Origin: Nevskia sp035651715 | GTDB lineage: Bacteria > Pseudomonadota > Gammaproteobacteria > Nevskiales > Nevskiaceae | Assembly: GCA_035651715.1 (NCBI GenBank) | Contig: DASRFD010000126.1 | Span: forward strand, 1 to 34,765 | DNA length: 34,765 bases | Reading direction: 5' to 3' | Shown: positions 7,863 to 15,457 of the stretch, one piece after another | Layout: every line of letters starts with the position of its first letter | Numbering within the stretch: the stretch's first letter is position 1 | Program-made: the position numbers and the translations under genes | The notes under the pieces: model-generated | What the model was told of the DNA's origin: nothing | The model's input: the letters and a program-made list of their open reading frames with translations, nothing else | The model's database searches: none

Positions 7863-8828
7863 ATGCCCTGGACCCACCGCCACGCCCGCATCAACGGCAT
7901 CCGCATGCACTACGTGGAGCAGGGCGCGGGCCCGCTGGTGGTGCTGTGCCACGGCTTTCCGCACCTGTGGTTCTCCTGGCGCCACCAGATCCCGGTGATC
8001 GCCGCCGCCGGCTGGCGCGTGGTGGCGCCGGACATGCGCGGCATGGGCCAGACCGAGGCGCCGGCGGCGGTGGAGGCCTACGACTGCGAGCACACCGTCG
8101 GCGACCTGCTCGGCCTGCTCGACCACCTGGGCGAGGAACAGGCGGTGTTCATCGGCCTGGACTTCGGCATCTTCGCCATCTACGACCTGGCGTTCCGCGC
8201 GCCGCAGCGGGTGCGCGCCATCATCGGCATGGAGAACCCGGCGGCGCCGCACAACCCGGAGCTGCCGCCGCTGCAGGAAGCGGCGCAGTGGGCGCGGGAC
8301 CACTTCGTCCACATCCATTACTTCGCCGCGCCCGGCCCCGCCGACGCCGCGCTCGGCGCGCGGCCGCGCGAGTTCCTGACCAAGGTGTTCTACGCGCTGA
8401 GCGGGGACTACCGCTACCTCGACGTGTGGAAGCATCCGCCCGGCACCGCCTATCTCGACGCCCTGCCGGAGCCGCCGCCCTTGCCCTGGCACTGGATGAG
8501 CGAGCTGGAGATGGAGTTCTTCGTCGCCGAGTACGCCCGCACCGGCTTCACCGGCGGCCTCAACTGGTACCGCGCCATGGACCTGCGCTGGGCCCAGCGC
8601 AAGCGGTACGAAGGGGTGAAGAACCCAGCGCCGTTCTTCTTCATCGGCAGCGAGCGCGACTGCGATCTCGAGGCCTGGCACGGCGCCGACCCGCTGGGCC
8701 GGATCCGCCACCAGTACAGCGACGTGCGCGGCATCGCCATGCTGCCCAAGGCCGGCCACATGATGCAGATGGAGCGGCCGCGCGAGGTGAACGGAAAAAT
8801 CCTCGAGTTCCTGGGCACGCTGCGCTGA
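7863..8828 (+). CDS. Epoxide-hydrolase-like alpha/beta hydrolase
   Basis: A 321-residue enzyme. HGFPHLWFSWRHQIP at 30-44 is the HGxP oxyanion motif of epoxide hydrolases. The nucleophile elbow reads GLDFG, giving Asp100 rather than Ser. An Asp nucleophile is the hallmark of epoxide hydrolases and haloalkane dehalogenases. A cap with GLNWYRAMDL supplies the expected ring-opening tyrosine, and AGHMMQMERP contains the catalytic His. The usual elbow is GHDWG; here His and Trp are Leu and Phe, which is unusual and may change substrate or activity. It is preceded by the NTF2-like gene with a 5-base gap. Confidence 0.87.
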   Translation: MPWTHRHARINGIRMHYVEQGAGPLVVLCHGFPHLWFSWRHQIPVIAAAGWRVVAPDMRGMGQTEAPAAVEAYDCEHTVGDLLGLLDHLGEEQAVFIGLDFGIFAIYDLAFRAPQRVRAIIGMENPAAPHNPELPPLQEAAQWARDHFVHIHYFAAPGPADAALGARPREFLTKVFYALSGDYRYLDVWKHPPGTAYLDALPEPPPLPWHWMSELEMEFFVAEYARTGFTGGLNWYRAMDLRWAQRKRYEGVKNPAPFFFIGSERDCDLEAWHGADPLGRIRHQYSDVRGIAMLPKAGHMMQMERPREVNGKILEFLGTLR

Positions 8829-8878
8829 GGCTGCGCCCGGCGCAGGCCTTCCGCCCCTGGGCCGCTGCGGCGCGCCCG

Positions 8879-9646
8879 TCACTGCTCCGCATAGTTCCAC
8901 AGCAGGCCGCCGTCGACGAACAGGGTGGTGCCGGTGATGTAGTCGGCGTCCTTGCTGCAGAGGAAGGCGACGAGGCCGGCCACGTCCTCGGGCGAGCCGA
9001 GGCGCTGCAGCGGGATGTTGTGCATCAGGTTGCGCAGCAGCGCGGGGCTGTTGAGCAGCCTGGCGTTGATCGGCGTGGCGATGGCCCCGGGCGCGACGTT
9101 GTTGACCGTGATGCCCAGCGGCGCCAGCTCGATGGCGAGGTTGCGCATCAGCATGCGCACCGCGCCCTTGCTGGCGCAGTAGGTCGAGAAGTGCGGGAAC
9201 GGCAGCTCCTCGTGGACCGAGCTGATGTTGATGATGCGGCCGGGGCGCCTGGTGGCGGCGAGGTGGCGGACGAAGGCCTGGGTGGTGAAGAACACGCCCT
9301 TGAGGTTGACGCCGAGCACGGCGTCGTAGTCGGCTTCGGTGACGTCGCAGAAGCCGGCCCGGCGCTCGATGCCGGCGTTGTTGACCAGGATGTCGATGGC
9401 GCCCATCGCCGCGATGCCGTCCTCGACGATGCGGCGGTCGTCGGCGGGGCTGGCGATGTCGCCCGAGACGATATGGCCGCGGCGGCCCAGCGCCCTGACC
9501 TCGGTGAGGGTTTCCTCGGCCCGGCTGTCTTGCGCGCGGTCGTCGACGATGATGTCGGCCCCTTCCTGCGCCAGGCGCAAGGCGATGCCGCGGCCGATGC
9601 CCTGGGCGCTGCCGGTGACGAGCGCGGTCTTTCCCTGAAGTCGCAT
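8879..9646 (-). CDS. SDR oxidoreductase, glucose-1-dehydrogenase-like
   Basis: A 255-residue classical short-chain dehydrogenase. TGSAQGIGRG at 11-20 binds NAD(P). NNAG is at 89-92. The catalytic residues are Ser142 or Ser143 (ISSVHE), Tyr156 and Lys160 (YCASK). The SSVHEELPFPHFSTY block and GAIATPINAR followed by ITGTTLFVDGG are close to Bacillus glucose 1-dehydrogenases, so a sugar or other secondary alcohol is a plausible substrate; a 3-oxoacyl-ACP reductase role is the alternative. The frame is open far upstream into the next gene; the ATG at 9646 is chosen because an AAGGAGG site lies six bases before it. Confidence 0.9.
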   Translation of the reverse strand: MRLQGKTALVTGSAQGIGRGIALRLAQEGADIIVDDRAQDSRAEETLTEVRALGRRGHIVSGDIASPADDRRIVEDGIAAMGAIDILVNNAGIERRAGFCDVTEADYDAVLGVNLKGVFFTTQAFVRHLAATRRPGRIINISSVHEELPFPHFSTYCASKGAVRMLMRNLAIELAPLGITVNNVAPGAIATPINARLLNSPALLRNLMHNIPLQRLGSPEDVAGLVAFLCSKDADYITGTTLFVDGGLLWNYAEQ

Positions 9647-9780
9647 GCCGGGCCTCCTTGCTGGCGGGACTGCCTGTAAAGCTGACCGCCGCAGTGCCAC
9701 GAAAGCTCCCGCCCCGCCTGCACCGTCAGCCGCAGCGCGTGATCGCCCGGGTGGCGCAAGCCCGCGGGCTTGCGCGGAGC

Positions 9781-10797
9781 CTACGGCACCAGCACCACCT
9801 TGCCGGTATTCCTGCGCTCCTCGATGTAGGTGTGCGCCGCGCCGGCCTCGGCCAGCGGAAAGGCCTTGTCGACGTGCGGCCGCGCCCAGCCTTCGCTCAC
9901 GCCCTGCAGCAGGGCATCGGTCCAGCTGCGCACCTTGGGGTTCTCGTGCCACAGATGGCCGAGGTTGACGCCGAAGACGCCGCGGTTCTCGTTCATCAGG
10001 CCGATCGGGTTGAACCACGGCAGGCTGACGCCGATCTTGAGGAAGGCCAGCGGCCGCGGCAGGCCGGACTCCGACAGGGTCGAGGCGCCGAACATGCCGA
10101 GGCGGCCGCTGTGGCGCAGGGCGCGGTAGCTCTTCTTCCAGTGGCCGCCGCCGAGCGGATCGAGGATCAGCTCGACGCCGCGCCCCCCGGTGAGGCGCAT
10201 CAGCTCCGGCGTCCAGTCGCCGCCGCGGTAGTCGATGGCGTGGTGCAGGCCGCGCTGCCTGAGGAAGGCGTGCTTGCCGGCACTGGCGGTGCCGATCAGC
10301 GTGGCGCCGAGGTGGCGGCCGATGTCGATGGCGGCGAGGCCGACGCCGCCGCCGGCGTTGTGGATCAGCACCGTCTCGCCGGGCGAGAGCGCGCCGACCA
10401 CTTTCATCAGCTGCCAGGCGGTGAGGTAATTGACCGGGATCGCCGCGGCCTGCTCGTGGCTCAGCGCCGCGGGCTTGGCGAACACCTGGGCCAGCGGCAC
10501 CACCACGGTGTCGGCATAGCCGGTGAAGCGGGTCAGGGCCAGCACCTCGCGGCCCTGCCATTCGGCGCCGGCGCCGGCGCCGAGCGCGTCGATCAGGCCC
10601 GACACCTCGTAGCCGACCACGGCGGGCAGCCTGGGCGCGTCCGGGTAGAGCCCCTTGCGCGCCAGGATGTCGGCGAAGTTGACGCCGGCGGCGCGCACGC
10701 GGATGCGCACCTCGCCGGCCTGGGGCTGCGGGTCCGGCGCCTCGCGCAGCTGCAGCTTGTCGGGGCCGCCGATGCCGGTGATGAAGACCTGTTTCAT
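9781..10797 (-). CDS. VAT1-like zinc-free quinone reductase/enoyl reductase (MDR family)
   Basis: A 338-residue medium-chain dehydrogenase/reductase. The GroES-like half has AAGVNFADILARKGLYP and the PAVVGYEVSG segment. The cysteine and histidine ligands of zinc alcohol dehydrogenases are absent, which marks the quinone oxidoreductase/VAT1 branch. The nucleotide site is HNAGGGVGLAAI. The later PWFNPIGLMNENRGVFGVNLGHLW block is typical of VAT1-like proteins. It probably uses NADPH to reduce quinones or activated alkenes in the cytoplasm. The start at 10797 opens directly with the first beta strand; an upstream ATG at 10872 would add an unlikely Arg-rich leader. It lies 134 bases upstream of the SDR gene on the same strand. 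Confidence 0.9.
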   Translation of the reverse strand: MKQVFITGIGGPDKLQLREAPDPQPQAGEVRIRVRAAGVNFADILARKGLYPDAPRLPAVVGYEVSGLIDALGAGAGAEWQGREVLALTRFTGYADTVVVPLAQVFAKPAALSHEQAAAIPVNYLTAWQLMKVVGALSPGETVLIHNAGGGVGLAAIDIGRHLGATLIGTASAGKHAFLRQRGLHHAIDYRGGDWTPELMRLTGGRGVELILDPLGGGHWKKSYRALRHSGRLGMFGASTLSESGLPRPLAFLKIGVSLPWFNPIGLMNENRGVFGVNLGHLWHENPKVRSWTDALLQGVSEGWARPHVDKAFPLAEAGAAHTYIEERRNTGKVVLVP

Positions 10798-10932
10798 GTC
10801 AGCCCCCGCGTGGAACCCCGGCCCCACGCTACCCGAGCGCCTGCCGCGGCGCCACCTTGCAGGCTGCCACATCCGGCGCGCGCCACGCAGTGCCCATTTT
10901 GCGCACGCGGCGGCGCAGCCGCCGGCTCCGCT

Positions 10933-11988
10933 TCAGCTGGGCCCGGCCGGCGGAGCAGCAGCCGGCGCCGGCTGCGCCTCCTGCGGCGGCGCGTCGGACG
11001 GCGGCGGCGTGGGCGCGGCGGACGGGTCCGCGCCCTGCGGCGGCGGCGCGGCGGTGGCGCCCGGCGCATCCGGCTGCTGCTCCTCGTCCAGCGGAATCTC
11101 CGGCGGCAGCCCCGGCGCAGGCGGAGCGGCGTCGCGCGGCAGGTAGTCCTCGTCGTCGGGCATTTCGTCGGCGGGCGGCACCGGCTCCTGCGCCGGCGTA
11201 TTGCGCGAGCCGTAACCCATCTGGCCCATGATCCAGGCGGTGCGCGCCTGCACGTAGGCGCCGGGATGGGCGACGCTCCAGTGGCGCGGATTGGGCAGCA
11301 CCGCCGCCAGCCGCGCCGCCTCCTCGGCGGTGAGCTGCGAGGCCGGCTTGTTGAAGTACTTCTGCGCGGCGGCCTCGACGCCGTACACGCCGGGGCCGAA
11401 CTCGACCACGTTGAGATAGACCTCGAGGATGCGCTTCTTGCCCCACAGCTTTTCCAGCAGCACGGTGAGGCCGGCCTCGATGCCCTTGCGCACGTAGCCG
11501 CCGGGCCAGAGGAACAGGTTCTTGGCGGTCTGCTGGCTGATGGTGGAGGCGCCGCGGCGGCGGTTGCGGTGGCGCGGGTCCTGGTTCCACGCCTCGGCCT
11601 TGCGGATCGCCTCCAGGTCGAAGCCGCGATGGGTCCAGAACTTCTGGTCCTCGGCCGCGACCACGGCGCGGCGCGCCACCTCGGCAATGCGGTCCGCCGG
11701 CACCCAGTGATACTGCACCGGCTGGGTCGGGCTCTGCAGCATGTACGAGGTCACCGGCGGCGGCAGCCAGCGCAGCGCGACGATCGCCACCACCGGCAGC
11801 AGGCACAGCAGCAGGAACAGGGTGAACAGCCGCCCGAACCAGGAGGACGAGCGCCGCCGCTCCGGCGCGGGCGCCGGGCGCGCCGCGGCGTAGCCGGGCC
11901 GGTGCGCCGGATCGATGCGCAGCGCCTCCGGCGCCCCGGGAGCGGGAGGCGCGGCGGGCTCGAGGCTGGGTTCGATGCGCGGCTTCAT
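10933..11988 (-). CDS. mtgA: Monofunctional peptidoglycan glycosyltransferase with Pro/Ala-rich tail
   Basis: A 351-residue GT51 enzyme that polymerises lipid II into glycan strands. Residues 1-50 are a proline-rich cytoplasmic segment; 52-72 are the membrane anchor. The GT51 domain follows: EDQKFWTHRGFD with catalytic Glu113, RGASTISQQTAKN at 145-157 and KKRILEVYLNVVEFGPGVYG from 184, which includes the second catalytic Glu. No transpeptidase domain follows. Instead the last 90 residues (262-351) are low complexity, rich in Pro, Ala, Asp and Glu, and would be periplasmic. Typical MtgA proteins are about 240 residues, so both ends are extended. The start at 11988 is the first convincing ATG; the frame is open to 12081. 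Confidence 0.92.
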   Translation of the reverse strand: MKPRIEPSLEPAAPPAPGAPEALRIDPAHRPGYAAARPAPAPERRRSSSWFGRLFTLFLLLCLLPVVAIVALRWLPPPVTSYMLQSPTQPVQYHWVPADRIAEVARRAVVAAEDQKFWTHRGFDLEAIRKAEAWNQDPRHRNRRRGASTISQQTAKNLFLWPGGYVRKGIEAGLTVLLEKLWGKKRILEVYLNVVEFGPGVYGVEAAAQKYFNKPASQLTAEEAARLAAVLPNPRHWSVAHPGAYVQARTAWIMGQMGYGSRNTPAQEPVPPADEMPDDEDYLPRDAAPPAPGLPPEIPLDEEQQPDAPGATAAPPPQGADPSAAPTPPPSDAPPQEAQPAPAAAPPAGPS

Positions 11989-12118
11989 GGGTGGTTCTGT
12001 TCTTAGGCCGTACGGCTTCAGACCGCCCGCGGCGGAACGGGTTCCGGCGCCCCGCTCAACGGCGGGAAGCCGCCGCAGCATGGCGCATCCGGCCCGGCAG
12101 AACGCGCCGCCGCCCGTC

Positions 12119-13117
12119 TCAGGCGCCCATGCCGAAGGCCTGCGCCAGCAGCTCGTAGGAGCGCAGGCGCTCGGCGTGGCCGTGGACGTTGGTCACCACC
12201 ATCACCTCGTCGGCGCCGGTCTCGCGCGCCTTGGCCTCGATCTGCGCCCGCACCGCGTCCGGCGCGCCGACGATGCTCAGGGCGCGGTACTGCCGCAGCG
12301 CCTCGCGCTCGCCCTCGGTGTAGGGATGGGCCAGCGCCTCCTCCGGGCTCGGCAGCGGCAGGAACTCGCCGCGGTTGATGCGCAGCCGCGCCAGCTCCAT
12401 GGTCGAGGCCAGGCGCCGCGCCTGCTCCTCGGTTTCGCCGCAGACCACCGCCACGCCGAGAATGGCGTGCGGCCGCGGGAACTGCGGCGAGGGCCGGAAG
12501 CTGTCGCGGTAGGCGGCGAAAGCCGGCGCCGCCGGCGTCGGGCTGAAATGGCTGGCGAAGCTGTAGCCCATGCCGGCCTCGCCGGCCATGCGCGCGCTGG
12601 CGCCGCTGGAGCCGAGCAGCCAGATCGGCGGCAGGGCCGGCACCTCGGGCATCACCTTCACGCGCCGGAACGGATGCCCCGCCGGCAGCTCGCCGCGCGA
12701 CAGCGCCAGCAGCTCGGCGAGGTGGCCGGGGAACTGCTCGCCGTCGAAGGCGCGCAGCGCCCGGCTCGCCGCCGGCTCGGAACCGGGGGCCCGGCCCAGG
12801 CCCAGGTCGATGCGTCCCGGGTGCAGCGCCTCCAGGGTGTGGAAGGCCTCGGCCACCCGCAGCGGCGCATGGTTCGGCAGCATGATGCCGCCCGAGCCGA
12901 CCCGGATCCGCGGCGTCGCCGCGGCGACGTGGGCGATCAGGATTTCCGGATACGAGCTGGCGACGCTGGCCATGCTGTGGTGCTCGGCGAACCAGTAGCG
13001 CGCATAGCCGAGCCGGTCGGCCAGCCGCGCCAGGTCCACCGTGCGGCGCGCCGCCTCGGCGGCGGTGGTGCCGGTGGGCACCGGCGCGAGGTCGAGAACC
13101 GAAAGGGGAATGGCCAT
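12119..13117 (-). CDS. Luciferase-like flavin-dependent monooxygenase (YhbW/MsnO8-like)
   Basis: A 332-residue LLM-class oxidoreductase. The start LSVLDLAPVPTGTTAAEA, then ARYWFAEHHSMASVASSYPE and IRVGSGGIMLPNHAPLRVAE, followed by PGRIDLGLGRAPGS, are the standard TIM-barrel and FMN-binding landmarks of the YhbW/MsnO8 branch. Such enzymes use reduced FMN and oxygen on small organic substrates, and usually depend on a separate flavin reductase. The start at 13117 has an AGGGGGA site about four bases upstream, which is better than the ATG at 13129. The gene diverges from the small CC-C-C gene at 13184, so the 66 bases between them must hold both promoters. Confidence 0.9.
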   Translation of the reverse strand: MAIPLSVLDLAPVPTGTTAAEAARRTVDLARLADRLGYARYWFAEHHSMASVASSYPEILIAHVAAATPRIRVGSGGIMLPNHAPLRVAEAFHTLEALHPGRIDLGLGRAPGSEPAASRALRAFDGEQFPGHLAELLALSRGELPAGHPFRRVKVMPEVPALPPIWLLGSSGASARMAGEAGMGYSFASHFSPTPAAPAFAAYRDSFRPSPQFPRPHAILGVAVVCGETEEQARRLASTMELARLRINRGEFLPLPSPEEALAHPYTEGEREALRQYRALSIVGAPDAVRAQIEAKARETGADEVMVVTNVHGHAERLRSYELLAQAFGMGA

Positions 13118-13183
13118 GTCCCCCTGCATTGGGGCGGCCCGTCGCGTTTCAACGCGCCGCTCCTGGCGCTAAGCTTGCTCGCC

Positions 13184-13363
13184 ATGAGCGAGCTGCCCGA
13201 CATCCTGCCGCCCCGGCCCGAGCCGCCGCAGGGCTACGACTGCTGCGGCGGCGGCTGCGCCGACTGCGAGCTGCGCATCTACCAGCGGGAGCTGGCGCGG
13301 TGGAGGAAGCTGGAGGCGGCGATGATGGCGGCGGGGAAGCTGGCGGACCGGCCGGGGGCCTGA
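13184..13363 (+). CDS. Second small oxidoreductase-like (CC-x3-C-x2-C) protein
   Basis: A 59-residue protein starting with an acidic and proline-rich stretch (ELPDILPPRPEPPQGYD), followed by CCGGGCADCELRIYQRELARW. This is the same domain as the protein at 4747-4929: the cysteine spacing, the Y-x3-E-L-x2-W helix and the proline-rich lead all align. Four cysteines suggest metal binding or disulfide chemistry. The ATG is the only sensible start, because the upstream open frame runs antisense through the monooxygenase gene. The function is unknown. Its location next to an LLM monooxygenase may be chance. Confidence 0.72.
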   Translation: MSELPDILPPRPEPPQGYDCCGGGCADCELRIYQRELARWRKLEAAMMAAGKLADRPGA

Positions 13364-13383
13364 GGCCGCCGCGCCGGGCGCGC

Positions 13384-13830
13384 TCAGCGCTTGCCGCTGA
13401 ACCGCCGCGTCAGGTTGCTCAGCGCCGTCCGCGACTCGGCCTGCACGCGCCGCCACACGAACAAGGCGTTGGCCAGCCGCAGGTGCAGCGGCTTGACGTG
13501 GTAGCGCAGGGTGCGCCTGAAGTTCATGCCGGTGTTGCGCGCCTGGAATTCGTACAGCAGCTGCACGGTGCTGCCGTCCTCCATCTCCGCGCGCGCGGCC
13601 CAGCGCACGCCGGGCTCGGCCTGCTCCACCACCCAGCGCAGATGCCGCGGCCGGCCGGCGGAGACGATGTCCTCCTCGAAGCGCGCGCCGGCCGCCAGCG
13701 ATTCGGCGGCGTGGCCGTCGGCGCCGCGCGAGGCGGGGTGCCACTCCTTCCACAGCGCCGGGCGGGTGACGTAGTCGTACACCGCCTGGGGCGAGGCGTG
13801 GATGAACTGCTCGAGCTGGATGGTGGTCAT
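13384..13830 (-). CDS. SRPBCC (START-like) family protein
   Basis: A 148-residue polyketide-cyclase/dehydrase-type protein. It begins with a strand (MTTIQLEQFIHASPQAVYDYV) and the TRPALWKEWHP element typical of SRPBCC domains. Strands with GARFEEDIVS, LRWVVEQAEPGVRW and the STVQLLYEFQ segment follow. The fold makes a deep cavity for a hydrophobic ligand. The C-terminal region (HVKPLHLRLANALFVWRRVQAESRTALSNL) is the usual long closing helix. The start at 13830 overlaps the preceding stop codon in an ATGA, so it is translationally coupled to the small gene upstream. Ligand unknown. Confidence 0.83.
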   Translation of the reverse strand: MTTIQLEQFIHASPQAVYDYVTRPALWKEWHPASRGADGHAAESLAAGARFEEDIVSAGRPRHLRWVVEQAEPGVRWAARAEMEDGSTVQLLYEFQARNTGMNFRRTLRYHVKPLHLRLANALFVWRRVQAESRTALSNLTRRFSGKR

Positions 13831-14036
13831 GAGGCGGGCGGGCACGCCGGCTTGTGCCGGGCGAGCAGGCGGTCGAGCGGGGCGGCGAATTGCTGGCGGT
13901 CGCGCTGGCCGAAGGCGTCGGGGCCGCCGGTCTGCACGCCGGCGCCGCGCAGGCTGTCCATGAAGTTGCGCATGGACAGATGCTGCCGCACGTTGCCGCG
14001 CGTGTACAGTTCGCCGCGCGGATTGATGGCCTGCAC
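13827..14036 (-). CDS. Small unidentified protein coupled to the SRPBCC gene
   Basis: About 69 residues, with the most convincing stretch QAINPRGELYTRGNVRQHLS followed by MRNFMDSLRGAGVQTGG and RDRQQFAAPLDRLLARHK. I do not recognise the family. It ends in an ATGA overlap with the SRPBCC start, the usual sign of translational coupling, which argues that it is real. The start is uncertain. A GTG at 14036 begins just before the well-composed part. An ATG at 14132 would add an Arg/Gly-rich leader that does not look coded. No signal peptide or membrane helix is seen. Confidence 0.55.
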   Translation of the reverse strand: MQAINPRGELYTRGNVRQHLSMRNFMDSLRGAGVQTGGPDAFGQRDRQQFAAPLDRLLARHKPACPPAS

Positions 14037-14184
14037 GCCCTCGCCCGGATCCTCACCGCCGCCCCCGCGCCGCCCCCGCCGCTGCGCGCGACAGCGCCGC
14101 GATTCTCGACAGCCTGCCGCGGCGGCGCGCATGATGAGCCGCAGGCTGGCGCACGAGACCAGCCGCAATGCCGGGGAGCCAGCC

Positions 14185-14577
14185 ATGCCGCGCCACCGTT
14201 TCCGCCACTTCGCCCGTACCGCACTCGCCGGCGCCAGCCTGCTCTGCGCCGCCTGCTCTCCGCCGGTCCTGGGCCTGAAGGACAACGGCCGCCTGGTGCA
14301 CCTGCATCCCGGCAACCACTTCAAGGTGCAGCTGGATTCCAATCCCTCCACCGGCTACAGCTGGCAGGTGGCCGACGCCGACCCGACCATGGTCCGGCCG
14401 GGCAAGGTGACGGAGGTGCCGCCCGAGCACCCGCTGCCGGGCTCGCCGGAGACGGTGGTGCTGGAGTTCCAGGTGCTGCGGCCGGGCCACAGCGCGCTGA
14501 CCCTGGCCTACCGCCAACCCTGGGCCACGGACGCGCCGCCGGCGCGGACTTATGCCCTGGATCTGAGCGTCGATTAG
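14185..14577 (+). CDS. Chagasin-like (MEROPS I42) protease inhibitor, exported
   Basis: A 130-residue protein with a twin-arginine-free signal peptide and a possible lipobox ending at Cys24 (LLCAAC), so it may be a lipoprotein. The mature part has NPSTGYSW at 53-60, matching the NPTTGY loop of chagasin, and YRQPW at 109-113, matching the RPW-containing loop. These loops insert into the active sites of papain-like cysteine proteases in characterised members. The middle GxG loop is not obvious. It probably inhibits a cysteine protease outside the cytoplasm, either endogenous or host/predator-derived; no such protease is in the window. GGGGAG lies six bases before the ATG. Confidence 0.83.
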   Translation: MPRHRFRHFARTALAGASLLCAACSPPVLGLKDNGRLVHLHPGNHFKVQLDSNPSTGYSWQVADADPTMVRPGKVTEVPPEHPLPGSPETVVLEFQVLRPGHSALTLAYRQPWATDAPPARTYALDLSVD

Positions 14578-14625
14578 CGCCGGCGCGGTCCCGGGCGGCG
14601 GCGCGGTTCATCCACGGACCGGCTC

Positions 14626-14832
14626 TCAGTAGTGCGGCGGAATCTCGTCCGCCGGGGTCCCGCGGAACACGCCCTCGGCGGCATTGCGGGCGCGTTCGGC
14701 CAGCTCGCGGCACAGCGCTTCCAGCGCGTCGATCTGCTTCTGCTGGCGCGCCACCACCTCGTTGAGCACCTGCACGGTCTCCTCGAGATAGGCGAGCTTG
14801 GTCTCGACTTCAATCAGGCGGGTTTCGTCCAT
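14626..14832 (-). CDS. slyX: SlyX family protein
   Basis: A 68-residue protein, the usual SlyX length. It is nearly all one coiled coil (IEVETKLAYLEETVQVLNEV, then ARQQKQIDALEALCRELAER) and ends with the family's characteristic PPHY. SlyX is a small conserved gammaproteobacterial protein often found near slyD, but its molecular role is not settled. Here it stands alone, divergent from arfB with 77 bases between the two start codons. Confidence 0.92.
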   Translation of the reverse strand: MDETRLIEVETKLAYLEETVQVLNEVVARQQKQIDALEALCRELAERARNAAEGVFRGTPADEIPPHY

Positions 14833-14909
14833 GGGAGTGCTGTGCCGGCGGCGAGGTGCGCAGTGTAGCCCCAGGGGCGCAAAATAGCCGCCGTTCCCGG
14901 ACCCGCGCC

Positions 14910-15323
14910 ATGCTCGAGATCAACGACCGCCTAAGCCTGCCGCTCGAGGAGATCGAGTTGAGCGCCATGCGCGCGCAGGGCTCCGGCGGCCAGAACGTCA
15001 ACAAGACCTCCACCGCCATCCACCTGCGCTTCGACATCCGCGCCTCGTCCCTGCCGCAGGAGCTGAAGGAGCGGCTGCTGGCGCGCGCCGACCAGCGCAT
15101 CACCCGCGACGGCGTGGTGGTGATCAAGGCGCAGCAGCATCGCAGCCAGGAGCAGAACCGCGAGGCGGCGCTGGCGCGGCTGCGCGAGCTGATCGCGGCC
15201 GCCGCAGTGGTGCCGCGCAAGCGCCGCCCGACCCGGCCGACCCGCGGCTCGCAGCAGAAGCGGCTGGAGAGCAAGGCGCGGCAGGGCCGCACCAAGGCGC
15301 TGCGCAGCCGGATCGAGGACTAG
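14910..15323 (+). CDS. arfB: Alternative ribosome-rescue peptidyl-tRNA hydrolase ArfB
   Basis: A 137-residue release-factor-like protein. The catalytic GGQ motif is at 26-28 in RAQGSGGQNVNKTSTAIHLRF. The C-terminus is the basic tail (RPTRPTRGSQQKRLESKAR and on) that in E. coli ArfB enters the empty mRNA channel of stalled ribosomes. No codon-recognition domains are present, and the length fits ArfB (YaeJ, about 140 residues). It frees ribosomes stuck without a stop codon. Its TAG stop is part of the CTAG site at which a small palindromic element sits (15324-15412). The ATG at 14910 is chosen over one at 14856, whose leader is unconserved-looking. Confidence 0.93.
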   Translation: MLEINDRLSLPLEEIELSAMRAQGSGGQNVNKTSTAIHLRFDIRASSLPQELKERLLARADQRITRDGVVVIKAQQHRSQEQNREAALARLRELIAAAAVVPRKRRPTRPTRGSQQKRLESKARQGRTKALRSRIED

Positions 15324-15412
15324 AGAACCTCCGACCAATTCCATGCCCTGCCGCGCCTTGCCTGGCGCAAAATGAGGGGCAACGGCAGGGCATGGACTTG
15401 TTCAGAGGCTCC
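15324..15412. mobile_element. Short MITE-like palindromic element (copy 1, 89 bp)
   Basis: The ends are near-perfect inverted repeats of about 30 bases. The left runs AGAACCTCCGACCAATTCCA then TGCCCTGCCG. The right is its imperfect complement and ends GAGGCTCC. The right half is the same sequence as the right end of the element at 19243-19505. It is flanked by CTAG (15320-15323) and CCAG (15413-15416), which look like a once-identical 4-base duplication. A central remnant (GCGCCTTGCCTGGCGC and AAAATGAGGGGCAA) matches the arm of the larger copy, so this is probably a deletion derivative. Confidence 0.75.
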
Positions 15413-15457
15413 CCAGGGCCGGTTGACTGCGGCCGGCCCGCGCGGCGCCGGACTGCG

